Origin: Rhizobium sp. Pop5 | Lineage (GTDB): Bacteria; Pseudomonadota; Alphaproteobacteria; Rhizobiales; Rhizobiaceae | Direction of reading: 5' to 3' | NCBI RefSeq assembly: GCF_024721175.1 | Contig: NZ_CP099401.1 | Coordinates: forward strand, 434,001 to 498,000 | DNA length: 64,000 nt | Shown: in pieces, positions 35,599-44,377 of the stretch | Position numbering within the stretch: the stretch's first letter is position 1 | How the letters are laid out: the number at the start of each line of letters is the position of its first letter | Position numbers and translations under genes: made by a program | Notes under the pieces: generated by a model | The model's database searches: none | Told to the model about the DNA's origin: nothing | The model's input: only the letters and a program-made list of their open reading frames with translations

Positions 35599-37251
35599 AT
35601 GCCTGAGATCGTCTATGATGCGCTGGTGATCGGCTCCGGCGCGGCGGGTTCCTTCGCGGTCAAAGAACTGACGGCACAGGGACTGTCGGTGCTGCTGCTC
35701 GAGGCCGGTCCGGCCGTCGGACCCGGGGATTTCGACCCCGCCCGCAAGAAAGAGCCCGCCAGCAGCATCAATATCTGGGAACGTGCACGAGCAACCCTCA
35801 AGGGGCAGCCGATCCAGGCGCGCGCGGCCTTTTTTACAGAGCGTTTCAGCCACTTCTTCGTCAACGACCGCAAGAACCCTTATACGACGCCGAAAGGGGA
35901 ACCCTTCCTCTGGATCCGCGGACGACAGGGTGGCGGGCGCCTCCATAGTTTCGGCCGGGTGTTGCTGCGCTGGACCGACGACGATTTCAAGATCCGGTCG
36001 CGCTCCGGTAAGGGCGTGGACTGGCCGGTTTCCTATGACGAGTTGAAGCCATTCTACGACGAGGTGGAAGCCTATCTCGGGCTCTACGGCAACAAGGACA
36101 ATGTGGCGACCCTGCCTGATGGCATCTATGCGAAGCCGGCAGGCCTGACGCCCGCAGAACAGCTGTTCAAGCAGGCTGTGGAAAGCCGCTGGCCGGAACG
36201 GCACGTCGTCTCCTGGCGCTACATCGCGCCCGATGCAGATCGCATGCCGCGGCCGCTCAGCGAAGCAAAGGCGGGCGGCCGCCTGGCGATCCGCTACGAT
36301 GCCGTCGTTCGCCGCATCACCACGGACGAGAAAACTGGCCGCGCCACCGGCGCGGAATTCATCGATCGCAACACCGGTGAGGTATCGACCGCTCGCGCGG
36401 CGACAGTGGTCTTGTCTGCCTCGCCAATCGAGAGCGTGCGACTGCTCCTCAATTCGGCTTCGGCGAAGCATCCGAACGGCCTTGGAAACAGCTCCGGTGT
36501 TCTCGGCCGCTACTTCATGGATCAGCTTCCATGCCTCGCCTTCGGCTCCTTCTCGAAGGCGAAGGGCTGGTCGCCGGACCGCTCCGCCCCGATCGATCCG
36601 TTCTACAACCCGTCAGGGGGGATCTTCATACCGCGCTTCGGCGAGAGCGATGCCGCCCGCGGCGACTTCGACTACCAGGGCAGCGTCGGCCGCGCGCCGG
36701 TTTCGGGGGATGCCGACGCGCGCCTCGCTTTCTTCGGCTTCGGTCGCATGTTGCCTTACGCCGATAATCGCATCAGCCTTGATATCATGCGCAGGGACGC
36801 CTGGGGCATTCCAGTGCCGCACATTCGCTGCGTCATGCAGGAAGAGGAACAGGCGCTCTTGCGTCAGCAGGAGGAAACGCTCGTCGACATGATCAGGCAA
36901 GTCGGTGGCGATCTCGAATTCATCGGCTCGCCCACCGGTCTCAAGGAGATGGGCAAGGGCGCTTTCCCCGAAGCCGATGCCTTTAGCCGCTTCCTATTCC
37001 GCACATGGTTCCGCAAGACAATGTGCATGGGCGCGGCGATTCATGAGACGGGCGGCGCGCGCATGGGCGAAACCGCAGACGCTGCGGTGCTCAACCCCTA
37101 CAACCAGGTCTGGGACGCTCCGAACCTCATCGTCACCGATGCCAGCGCCTTTCCCGGCAGTGGTATCGCCGGCACCACGCTCACCGTCATGGCGCTGACG
37201 ATCCGTGCCTGTCGAAACCTGGGCGATCAGTATCGGGCAGGGCAGCTGTAG
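35599..37251 (+). CDS. GMC family FAD-dependent oxidoreductase
   Basis: A 550-residue flavoenzyme of the glucose-methanol-choline family. The FAD-binding motif is ALVIGSGAAGSFAVKEL with LLEAGP behind it (residues 7-40). GRQGGGRLHSFGRV (about 110-123) is the second family signature. The catalytic His is likely in GAAIHETGGARMG (about 475-487), and the C-terminal NLIVTDASAFPGSG is typical. It has no Tat signal and no small subunit next to it. It closes the sugar ABC operon and would oxidise the imported sugar or glycoside to a keto form. Confidence 0.87.
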   Translation: MPEIVYDALVIGSGAAGSFAVKELTAQGLSVLLLEAGPAVGPGDFDPARKKEPASSINIWERARATLKGQPIQARAAFFTERFSHFFVNDRKNPYTTPKGEPFLWIRGRQGGGRLHSFGRVLLRWTDDDFKIRSRSGKGVDWPVSYDELKPFYDEVEAYLGLYGNKDNVATLPDGIYAKPAGLTPAEQLFKQAVESRWPERHVVSWRYIAPDADRMPRPLSEAKAGGRLAIRYDAVVRRITTDEKTGRATGAEFIDRNTGEVSTARAATVVLSASPIESVRLLLNSASAKHPNGLGNSSGVLGRYFMDQLPCLAFGSFSKAKGWSPDRSAPIDPFYNPSGGIFIPRFGESDAARGDFDYQGSVGRAPVSGDADARLAFFGFGRMLPYADNRISLDIMRRDAWGIPVPHIRCVMQEEEQALLRQQEETLVDMIRQVGGDLEFIGSPTGLKEMGKGAFPEADAFSRFLFRTWFRKTMCMGAAIHETGGARMGETADAAVLNPYNQVWDAPNLIVTDASAFPGSGIAGTTLTVMALTIRACRNLGDQYRAGQL

Positions 37252-37369
37252 GCGCGCTTCGGCGGCGGGTGACGTAAGATCCTGCCATCTACGCAGATGG
37301 TTGGCAGAAACCGTCACATAAACTTCGCAGTGACATGCTTCCTGTCAAAACAAGCAAAAGGGAAAGACC

Positions 37370-38284
37370 ATGTCTCAAAAAGATCAGGACCAGCTTAGCC
37401 GCATAAAGGCTGAAATCGCCGACAGCTTCGATGAGGAGCTGGAAATGCAGATGGAAGAGGACCGCCTGGACGATCTGGTCGCCGAGGGGATGTCGGGACC
37501 GGCGGAGCAGACGCTCGATCGCAAGATGTACTTCCGGGAACTCTTCCGGCTGCAGCACGAACTGGTGCGGCTGCAGGATTGGGTTCAGTATAAGAAGCTG
37601 AAGGTTGTCGTGCTTTTCGAAGGCCGGGATTCGGCCGGCAAGGGCGGCGCCATCAAGCGTGTGACCCAAAGGCTCAACCCGCGCGTCTGCCGGACTGTCG
37701 CACTGCCTGCTCCGACCGAACGGGAACGCCATCAATGGTATTTCCAGCGTTATGTCCCGCATCTTCCCACAGCCGGCGAAATCGTGCTCTTCGACCGGAG
37801 CTGGTACAATCGCGCCGGTGTCGAGCGCGTGATGGGGTTCTGCACGCCCGGTGAACTGGAGGAGTTCTTCCGTTCCGTTCCGGAATTCGAGCGCATGCTC
37901 GTCCGCTCCGGTATCGTGCTGATCAAATACTGGTTTTCGATCACCGACGAGGAGCAGGAATTCCGCTTCCAGATGCGCATCCACGATCCGCTGAAGCAAT
38001 GGAAGCTTTCGCCGATGGATATGGAAAGCCGCGTCCACTGGGAAGAGTATACCAAAGCCAAGGAAGAAATGCTGGCGCGCACGCATACCCAGGACGCGCC
38101 CTGGTGGGTGGTCCAGGCCGTGGATAAGAAGCGGGCGCGGTTGAACTGCATCGCCCATCTTCTCGAGCAGATTCCCTACGAGGATGTGCCGAAGACGGAG
38201 ATCAAGCTGCCCGACCGCATCCGCCATGCCGACTACATCAGGACGCCGGTTCCAGCCGACATGTACGTGCCAGAGCGTTATTGA
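37370..38284 (+). CDS. ppk2: polyphosphate kinase 2 (PPK2 family)
   Basis: A 304-residue kinase. Walker A reads EGRDSAGKGG (about 84-93), Walker B and lid are in VLFDRSWYNRAGVERVMGF (about 139-157), and the basic stretch KRVTQRLNPRVCR precedes the lid. This matches one-domain PPK2 enzymes, which make GTP or ATP from polyphosphate and the nucleoside diphosphate, or the reverse. It has an acidic, charged N-terminus of about 50 residues. Stands alone; AAGGGAAAG precedes the ATG. Confidence 0.92.
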   Translation: MSQKDQDQLSRIKAEIADSFDEELEMQMEEDRLDDLVAEGMSGPAEQTLDRKMYFRELFRLQHELVRLQDWVQYKKLKVVVLFEGRDSAGKGGAIKRVTQRLNPRVCRTVALPAPTERERHQWYFQRYVPHLPTAGEIVLFDRSWYNRAGVERVMGFCTPGELEEFFRSVPEFERMLVRSGIVLIKYWFSITDEEQEFRFQMRIHDPLKQWKLSPMDMESRVHWEEYTKAKEEMLARTHTQDAPWWVVQAVDKKRARLNCIAHLLEQIPYEDVPKTEIKLPDRIRHADYIRTPVPADMYVPERY

Positions 38285-38354
38285 AAGCATGGTCGCAACC
38301 GGTCGAACTCGGGCAAATAGCCGGAGCGTACGGCAATTCATCCCGGATTGCTCT

Positions 38355-38382
38355 GCTACGCCATGCGAGAGCGTGGCGTAGC
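38355..38382. terminator. hairpin between convergent ppk2 and diguanylate cyclase genes
   Basis: GCTACGCCATGC and GCGTGGCGTAGC pair over 12 bp (one G-U pair) around the loop GAGA. No T run follows on either strand. It may be a bidirectional hairpin terminator or a short intergenic repeat element. Confidence 0.45.
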
Positions 38383-38424
38383 GACCCGATCGGAATTGTC
38401 ACGTTATCGAGCGTTGAGCGGTCT

Positions 38425-39600
38425 TTATCGCAGGCAGCCTGCTGTCTGACTGTCGGTTGGCCCGGGTGAAGTGAGGAGCGGCGAATGAACGTACAACTGA
38501 ACCCTGTCGCGGCCACCCCGCTTCGCGCAGTAGAGCGCTTGGTCGGCCTGGTCTCGAAGCTTCTGTAAATCTCCAGCGCCCTTCCAAAGCGCAACGCCCA
38601 CGCTCACGCCAGGGCTTATTACCGTGGTGCCGGCCGAAAACACCAGAGCCTTGACCGCCCGACGAACCTCTTCGGCTTTGGCGAAAGCTGTTTCTTCGGT
38701 CTGGTTGCCTAGAAACAGCGCGAATTCTTCTCCACCAAGCCGGCCAAGCGACATTCCCTTTCCGGCAATGGCAGCGATGGCTTGAGCCACGCCGACAAGC
38801 ACCACATCGCCGGTCTCATGGCCATAAAGGTCGTTGACGCTCTTGAAATGATCGATGTCGATCATGATGAAGGCGTCACCGTTCCTCGGCGCGCCCGGAA
38901 GAGATGCGAGGAAACGCTGCCGGTTTGGTATTCCGGTCAGGGCATCCGTGTTTGCCAGATGTCTCAGCTGCGATTCGGCTCGTTCCTGCACGAGCACAAC
39001 CACGAACAGCGCCAGGGAGAAGTGGCAGATAATCAGCAGGAAGAAGGCATAGCGTGGTTCGATCGGCGCATGATCAGGAAAAATCATTCCGACAACCACC
39101 AGTGCCGAAAATGCCGTCGCAGCCGAAAGGGACGCGAGAAGACCCAACCTCGCCGGCAGGCGGTCGGCGAAAAAGTCTTTCACAATTCTGGTGCCGGAGG
39201 TCGTCAGGAAGGCCGCGGCAGCGGCGTTGAAGATTGCTGCTCGTGCCGGATTGTATTCATACCAGTGCATGCCCCCGACAATCGCCGACAAGATCAGCGC
39301 GGCCGCAACGAGAATCCAGTCGGACCATTTTCGCTGGCGGCAACTCAGCCGGAGCAACCCCATTGCCATCAGCGAATAGCCTGTCACGCCGACGGAAAAG
39401 CTTCCGAAAGTCCAGAGCACGACTGCTATCGAGCCCTGCTCACCCATTCCGGCAAGCGTCGATGCGACGGCGAGAAGGCAACAACCGACCGCGAGAAGAT
39501 CAAGCCCGGGCTCTCTGGAACGCCACCTGACATAGGAAAAACAGATCGCGCCGACGATGAAGGAAGATTTATGAAGAAGAAGAACTGTGGCGAGATCCAT
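38425..39600 (-). CDS. membrane diguanylate cyclase (GGDEF domain)
   Basis: A 391-residue protein with about seven hydrophobic segments in the first 190 residues and a C-terminal GGDEF domain (about 210-370). The active site reads RLGGEEF and the substrate-binding part NTDALTGIPNRQRF is intact, so it should make cyclic di-GMP. The allosteric RxxD inhibitory site is missing: the matching positions hold G and M in GKGMSLGRLGG. The start is uncertain because neither ATG at 39600 nor TTG at 39618 has a good ribosome site. No partner genes nearby. Confidence 0.87.
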   Translation of the reverse strand: MDLATVLLLHKSSFIVGAICFSYVRWRSREPGLDLLAVGCCLLAVASTLAGMGEQGSIAVVLWTFGSFSVGVTGYSLMAMGLLRLSCRQRKWSDWILVAAALILSAIVGGMHWYEYNPARAAIFNAAAAAFLTTSGTRIVKDFFADRLPARLGLLASLSAATAFSALVVVGMIFPDHAPIEPRYAFFLLIICHFSLALFVVVLVQERAESQLRHLANTDALTGIPNRQRFLASLPGAPRNGDAFIMIDIDHFKSVNDLYGHETGDVVLVGVAQAIAAIAGKGMSLGRLGGEEFALFLGNQTEETAFAKAEEVRRAVKALVFSAGTTVISPGVSVGVALWKGAGDLQKLRDQADQALYCAKRGGRDRVQLYVHSPLLTSPGPTDSQTAGCLR

Positions 39601-39845
39601 CGTCAAACCGAGTACCAACTAAGGACGTTGATGCACATAATCGCCAATGACTACTTTTGAATGAATCCAAGTAAGTTCATCGAGCGGAGAACGCTGCCGT
39701 TGTTCATATGGGATGTTTCTCGTCGCTGTCGCCGACCGATTGTTGCCGATGATCGTCAGAGCATGTATCCGGTCCGCCGGAAGTCCGTTCTGCAACACGC
39801 ACCGCGGCCATTTTTTTGCCTCGCTGCCCAATAAATAAGATACGA

Positions 39846-41102
39846 ATGACTGAGAATGCCTTCATATGGAGTATTGCCGGGCTCACCGCGGCAGGCGTCG
39901 TCACGCGGCCATTCCGTTGGCCGGAGGCGATCTGGGCGGCCCTCGGAGCTCTTGTCCTGCTTGCCTTCCAGCTCATCGGACCGGCCGACGCCTTGGCGGG
40001 GATCGCCAAGGGCATCGATGTCTACCTCTTCCTGATCGGCATGATGCTCTTGTCCGAGCTTGCGCGACGGGAAGGCCTGTTCGACTGGATCGCCGCCATT
40101 GCGACCTCGCATGCCAAGGGTTCTCCCAGGCGCCTGTTCGTCCTCGTTTATCTCGTCGGTCTCGTCGTGACCGTTTTTCTATCCAATGATGCGACGGCCG
40201 TCGTGCTCACGCCTGCTGTCTACGCCGCCTGCCGGGCAGCCCGGGTTCGGGACCCGATGCCCTATCTGCTGGTGTGCGCGTTTATCGCCAACGCAGCGAG
40301 CTTCCTGTTGCCGATCTCCAATCCGGCCAATCTCGTGATCTTCGCCGGCGGCGAGATGCCGCCTCTGTCACGCTGGTTGTCGACATTCCTCGTGCCGTCG
40401 ATCGTTTCCATCGTCGTCACCTTCGTCTGCCTTTACTGGACGCAGCGGCGCATTCTTTCGGAAGAAAGCCTTGCCGCCAGTGCTGAGCGCCCGGCCCTTA
40501 GCCGCAGCGCCAGCCTCGCAGGTTGGGGAATTCTGGTGACGGCGATCATCCTCGTGGCAGCATCCGCCATGCATGCCGATCTTGGTGTTCCAACCTTTCT
40601 CGCGGGAACCATCACTACGGCACTCGTCCTGATGCTGACGCGGCAGAGCCCCGTCGAAACGATAAAGGGCATAAGCTGGAGCGTCCTGCCGCTGGTGGCG
40701 GGTCTGTTCGTGATCGTGGAAGCTCTTGATCGCACTGGTGTAACAGGGCTTCTCTCCAGAGAGCTTGCCTCCCTTGCCTCGGCTTCGCAGGCACAGGCGG
40801 TCGGCGTGGCCGGCGTGTTTGTCGCTGTCGTTTGCAATCTCGTCAACAATCTGCCGGCCGGATTGGTTGCCGGTAGCGCAGTCCAGGCGGCGCATGTCTC
40901 GGATAAGGTGGCGGGCGCTGTCCTGATCGGCGTCGATCTCGGGCCCAATCTGTCGGTCACGGGGTCGCTGGCAACGATCCTGTGGTTGTCGGCGCTGCGC
41001 CGCGAAGGCCTCCATATCAGCAGCTGGAAATTTTTGAAGCTCGGGACCGTCGTGATGTTCCCGGCGCTCTTTTTCTCCTTGGCGTCGCTCATGCTGCTGT
41101 AA
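39846..41102 (+). CDS. ArsB/NhaD-type permease
   Basis: A 418-residue membrane protein with about eleven hydrophobic segments. It carries the superfamily motifs FLSNDATAVVLTPAVYAACR (about 112-131) and, in the second half, VCNLVNNLPAGLVAGSAV (about 335-352) and GVDLGPNLSVTGSLATILW. These fit the ArsB/NhaD (IT) superfamily: arsenite export, sodium/proton exchange or carboxylate transport. No ars genes are next to it, so arsenite is not assured. Divergent from the diguanylate cyclase. Confidence 0.8.
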   Translation: MTENAFIWSIAGLTAAGVVTRPFRWPEAIWAALGALVLLAFQLIGPADALAGIAKGIDVYLFLIGMMLLSELARREGLFDWIAAIATSHAKGSPRRLFVLVYLVGLVVTVFLSNDATAVVLTPAVYAACRAARVRDPMPYLLVCAFIANAASFLLPISNPANLVIFAGGEMPPLSRWLSTFLVPSIVSIVVTFVCLYWTQRRILSEESLAASAERPALSRSASLAGWGILVTAIILVAASAMHADLGVPTFLAGTITTALVLMLTRQSPVETIKGISWSVLPLVAGLFVIVEALDRTGVTGLLSRELASLASASQAQAVGVAGVFVAVVCNLVNNLPAGLVAGSAVQAAHVSDKVAGAVLIGVDLGPNLSVTGSLATILWLSALRREGLHISSWKFLKLGTVVMFPALFFSLASLMLL

Positions 41103-41328
41103 CGGGCCGATGGAAAGGAACGGCGCATTCGCAAATGCCCGGACTGCGTGGCGATCTTGGAACGGGCGAAGTAGGGTTGGACTTCGAACTCGCGGCGACA
41201 CCCGTTAGATGGCGTCCAGCAGTAAGTTAAACGACATCCTTGGCGGCCTTACCGCTCGTTCTATGCCCAATTCACTGACGCCACGTTTATCTGACATCAC
41301 CACCCGATCTTCTGCCACCCGGATGCCG

Positions 41329-42204
41329 TCAGGCGGCGATATCAGCCATGCGGTTCAGTTCCTCGAAAGCGTCTTCCGGCAGCGCCAGCCCGGCGGCGGC
41401 GAGGTTCTCCCTGAGATGGCCGACGGATGAGGTGCCGGGGATCAGCAGGATGTTCGGAGCGCGACCCAGCAGCCAGGCGAGCGCCACCTGCATGGGCGTG
41501 GCGTTCAGGCGTGCGGCGACGTTGGAGAGCGTGGACGATTGCAGTGGGGTAAAGCCGCCGAGCGGGAAGAACGGCACATAGGCGATGTTCTTGCCGGCAA
41601 GCTCGTCGATCAAGGTATCATCGGCCCGATGCGCCAGATTGTACTGATTCTGCACGCAGACGATCTCGGTGACCCCGCGGCCTTCGGCGATCTGTTTCGA
41701 CGTGGCGTTGCTTAAGCCTAGGTGACGGACCAGACTTTGTCGCTGAAGATCGGCAAGGACCGCGAGCGGCTCTTCTATCGATCCTTCGGCGGGGCCATGC
41801 ACGTCGAACATGATCCTGAGGTTGACCACGTCGAGCACATCCAGGCCGAGATTGCGCAGGTTGTCGTGTACCGCCTGCGTCAGCTCTTCGCGCGAGAAAG
41901 CCGGAATCCATGATCCATCCGCACCGCGCCGTGCGCCGACCTTGGTGACGATGACGAGATCGTCGCGATAGGGGTGCAGCGCTTCGCGGATGATAAGGTT
42001 GGTGAGGTGGGGGCCGTAGAAATCGCTGGTATCGATGTGATTGACGCCTGACGCAACGGCTTCGCGCAACACCGCCAGGGCTGCGCCATGATCCCTGGGT
42101 GGGCCGAAAACGCCTGGACCCGCAAGCTGCATGGCGCCGTAGCCGAGCCGTTTGACGCGACGGTCGCCGATGGTGAACGTACCGGACTGATCGATAGTGG
42201 ACAT
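41329..42204 (-). CDS. aldo/keto reductase
   Basis: NADPH-dependent reductase of 291 residues with an AKR barrel. The catalytic tetrad is visible: Asp and Tyr in HIDTSDFYGP (about 57-66), Lys in LVIVTKVG (about 84-91) and His region near NLRIMFDVHG (about 126-135), which differs slightly from the usual LxH. The ATG follows AAAGGAG. It is divergent from a LysR gene that likely controls it. Substrate unknown. Confidence 0.88.
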   Translation of the reverse strand: MSTIDQSGTFTIGDRRVKRLGYGAMQLAGPGVFGPPRDHGAALAVLREAVASGVNHIDTSDFYGPHLTNLIIREALHPYRDDLVIVTKVGARRGADGSWIPAFSREELTQAVHDNLRNLGLDVLDVVNLRIMFDVHGPAEGSIEEPLAVLADLQRQSLVRHLGLSNATSKQIAEGRGVTEIVCVQNQYNLAHRADDTLIDELAGKNIAYVPFFPLGGFTPLQSSTLSNVAARLNATPMQVALAWLLGRAPNILLIPGTSSVGHLRENLAAAGLALPEDAFEELNRMADIAA

Positions 42205-42267
42205 GAACCCAACTCCTTTCAAGAGATGACACCAAGTTAGGCGCTGTCCGGTCGCGTGAAAACCGGG

Positions 42268-42281
42268 TATAATCCGTACGG
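42268..42281 (+). promoter_or_regulatory. -10 box and palindrome in the AKR/LysR divergent promoter
   Basis: TATAAT at 42268-42273 is directly followed by the 8-base palindrome CCGTACGG. The position suits the lysR promoter; no clear -35 box is seen. Confidence 0.35.
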
Positions 42282-42301
42282 GCTGTGCGGGGTGGCGAAC
42301 A

Positions 42302-43213
42302 ATGAAAGTCGACTTGGGTGATTTGAATGCCTTCGTGGCGGTGGCGCAGGCCGGCGGTTTCCGCGAAGGCGCGCGCGCAAGCGGCGGCAGCGCCTCCTTT
42401 CTCAGCGAGGCGGTTCGTCGCCTGGAGGCGCAGCTCGGCGTCAGGCTGCTCAACCGCACGACGCGCAGCGTCGTTCCGACCGAGGCGGGCAAGGGTCTGC
42501 TGGAACGGCTCGGCCCTGCGCTGACAGAGGTGGAGTCCGCCCTCGACGTCGTCAACGGGTTTCGTGATAAGCCCGCCGGTTCGTTGCGCCTCAATGTGCC
42601 GGTCAGCGCGGCACGGCTGGTGCTACCCGCCATCATTCCACGATTTCTTGCAGCCTATCCCGATATCCGGCTGGAGGTGGTCACCGAGGAGAGCTTCGTC
42701 GATGTGATCGCCGCGGGCTGCGACGCCGGCATCCGTTATGACGAACGGCTGGAACAGGATATGATCGCCGTGCCGATCGGGCCGCGCGTGCAGCGCTTTG
42801 CCACTGCGGCGTCCCCTGATTATCTCGATCGTCATGGCCGGCCGCAGCACCCCAGCGAATTGCTCGGCCATGCCTGTCTGCTCGGCCGTTTTGCCAGTGG
42901 CGCGCTGACGACGCCGTGGGAATTCGAGCGAGACGGCGAGGTCGTTCGGGTTGAACCGAGCGGCCCCTTGATCGTCAGGATCGGCGGGGCGACCGATCTT
43001 AAGGTGGACGCTGCAATATCGGGTACGGGGATCGTCTACGTTTTCGAGGACTGGCTGCGCCCGCATCTCGACAGCGGCGCCCTTGAGCCGATCCTCGAAC
43101 CATGGTGGCAGCGCTTTTCCGGTCCGTTCCTCTATTATCCCGGACGGCGCCTCGTGCCTGCGCCGCTGCGGGCTTTCATCGATTTCGTCAAGGCATCGGC
43201 CAACCAGCATTGA
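42302..43213 (+). CDS. LysR family transcriptional regulator
   Basis: A 303-residue regulator with the LysR helix-turn-helix near the N-terminus (LNAFVAVAQAGGFREGAR, SFLSEAVRRLEAQLGVRLLNRTTR) and a co-inducer-binding domain (about 90-295). The effector part has LRLNVPVSAARLVLPAIIPRF, typical of the branch next to aldo/keto reductases and other oxidoreductases. It diverges from the aldo/keto reductase gene. Confidence 0.92.
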   Translation: MKVDLGDLNAFVAVAQAGGFREGARASGGSASFLSEAVRRLEAQLGVRLLNRTTRSVVPTEAGKGLLERLGPALTEVESALDVVNGFRDKPAGSLRLNVPVSAARLVLPAIIPRFLAAYPDIRLEVVTEESFVDVIAAGCDAGIRYDERLEQDMIAVPIGPRVQRFATAASPDYLDRHGRPQHPSELLGHACLLGRFASGALTTPWEFERDGEVVRVEPSGPLIVRIGGATDLKVDAAISGTGIVYVFEDWLRPHLDSGALEPILEPWWQRFSGPFLYYPGRRLVPAPLRAFIDFVKASANQH

Positions 43214-43275
43214 GCGGCGTCAGAGCTTGAAATCGGCGCTATCGCGATAATTCGCTGATCTTCTCGTGGTCGTCC

Positions 43276-43470
43276 TTAATGAACGCTCGGCGTTTTCACG
43301 ACCACCGCAAAGTCTTCGGCGACCAGTTCGCTGACGGCGATGAGGATTTCTTCCCGCGAAAATCCGGATATCAGGGCGCGTTGGATCAGATCCTGCAGAT
43401 CCGGCTCCACGACATCGCGGCAATCTTCGAGGCGTTCCTCCGAAACGGTGAGGCTGTTGAGTTCGTCCAT
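43276..43470 (-). CDS. small acidic protein of unknown function (64 residues)
   Basis: Acidic, mostly helical 64-residue protein starting MDELNSLTVSEERLEDCRD. GGAAGGA lies before the ATG at good spacing. It follows the S21 gene by 57 bases on the same strand and may be cotranscribed. I do not recognise the family. Confidence 0.65.
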   Translation of the reverse strand: MDELNSLTVSEERLEDCRDVVEPDLQDLIQRALISGFSREEILIAVSELVAEDFAVVVKTPSVH

Positions 43471-43526
43471 TGTCTGTCCTTCCGGATATAATTACGGAGG
43501 CCTGGGATGCCTCCCGTCGCAAGCCG

Positions 43527-43760
43527 TTAGCGGGCAGCCGTCCGCTTCCGCCCGGCAAGCAGGCCCTCACGCTGCATCTTCTTGCGGGCGACCTTGCGCT
43601 GCCGGCTGATCGCCTGCGCCTTCTCCCTGACGCGGCGTTCGGATGGTTTCTCGTAGGCGCGCCGTTCCTTCATTTCGCGGAACAGGCCTTCGCGCTGCAT
43701 TTTCTTTTTCAAAACCCTGAGAGCCTGATCGACATTGTTGTCTCTGACGAGTACCTGCAT
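43527..43760 (-). CDS. rpsU: 30S ribosomal protein S21
   Basis: A 77-residue basic protein. The start [20 protein letters not shown] and the stretch [17 protein letters not shown] are the S21 family signature. It binds near the anti-Shine-Dalgarno end of 16S rRNA and helps initiation. AAGGAG lies seven bases before the ATG. A second QREGL motif occurs in the C-terminal tail ([14 protein letters not shown]), repeating the one at residues 22-26. Confidence 0.95.
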   Translation of the reverse strand: MQVLVRDNNVDQALRVLKKKMQREGLFREMKERRAYEKPSERRVREKAQAISRQRKVARKKMQREGLLAGRKRTAAR

Positions 43761-43799
43761 TTCGAGTTCTCCTTGTTGGGATATATTGGCCGGTCGTAT

Positions 43800-43952
43800 T
43801 CAGCCGAGCTGCTCGGCAATCAGCGCCTGCAATTCGCGGCGGGTGAGAAGGCAGGGGGACGGCTTCCAGGTCCCGGCGGCACGGCGGACAGCCTCATCAC
43901 CTTCGCGCGGTTTGACCGCCGCAGCCGCGGTGGCTTTATTTGTGTTGTTCAA
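43800..43952 (-). CDS. small protein of unknown function upstream of rpsU (50 residues, TTG start)
   Basis: This gene is too short for routine gene callers. It starts at TTG with AAAGGA five bases upstream and encodes MNNTNKATAAAA, then VKPREGDEAVRRAAGTWKPS, then PCLLTRRELQALIAEQLG. It is 39 bases upstream of rpsU on the same strand. The ordered second half (a Trp-Lys-Pro-Ser turn and a predicted helix) and the strong ribosome site argue for a real protein. Function unknown. Confidence 0.6.
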   Translation of the reverse strand: MNNTNKATAAAAVKPREGDEAVRRAAGTWKPSPCLLTRRELQALIAEQLG

Positions 43953-44193
43953 AAAAATCCTTTGCCGGCCACGGCCGGGGTCATCGATTGTGTGTGGGAT
44001 TGCTTATCGTGCGGCCTCTGGCCGCATGGCCGGTGCGCAAGCATGTCATCCGCGAGCCGTATGGTTTCGGGCCGCAGCTGTAAAATAGGTGTCGGAGACC
44101 GCGATTGCAACGGTACTGGCCAGCGGCGTCAAAAAACTCCACCGGAAGTAACAGTTTTTGCCTTTTGCTCAAGTTATCCGCGTATTGGTTTAT

Positions 44194-44212
44194 CAAATTT
44201 TCTTCAAATTTG
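44194..44212. promoter_or_regulatory. AT-rich perfect inverted repeat upstream of the rapA-like gene
   Basis: CAAATTT-TCTTC-AAATTTG has perfect 7-bp arms. AT-rich repeats of this type suit Ros/MucR-family zinc-finger regulators of rhizobial surface genes. The binder is inference. Confidence 0.45.
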
Positions 44213-44268
44213 CCTGAATATGCATTTATTCCATGAGGAAATGAAGCAACGGGAAAACCGACATGAAA

Positions 44269-44283
44269 TTAACCTTCTGTTAA
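44269..44283 (+). promoter_or_regulatory. CtrA-type box TTAA-N7-TTAA upstream of the rapA-like gene
   Basis: TTAA-CCTTCTG-TTAA matches the CtrA consensus spacing of two TTAA half-sites seven bases apart. A possible -35 (TTGACT, 44292-44297) follows nine bases later, with a weak -10 (GTTAAA) after a 17-base spacer. Confidence 0.5.
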
Positions 44284-44377
44284 ATAGGTTATTGACTTAT
44301 AGTACTAATCAGTTGTTAAAGGAGCCGCTCGCCAAGGTCAGATTGACCCGTCGATAAACAATTTTTAGGAGAGAGTT

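Larger units (their letters stand above)
43953..44377. other. divergent intergenic region between the rpsU group and the rapA-like gene
   Basis: About 425 bases without a convincing gene. The left part is GC-rich and has two small perfect hairpins (44010-44026, TGCGGCC-TCT-GGCCGCA, and GC-rich arms at 43965-43978 just before the TTG gene). The right part is AT-rich and holds the regulatory elements of the adhesin gene listed separately. Confidence 0.5.
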
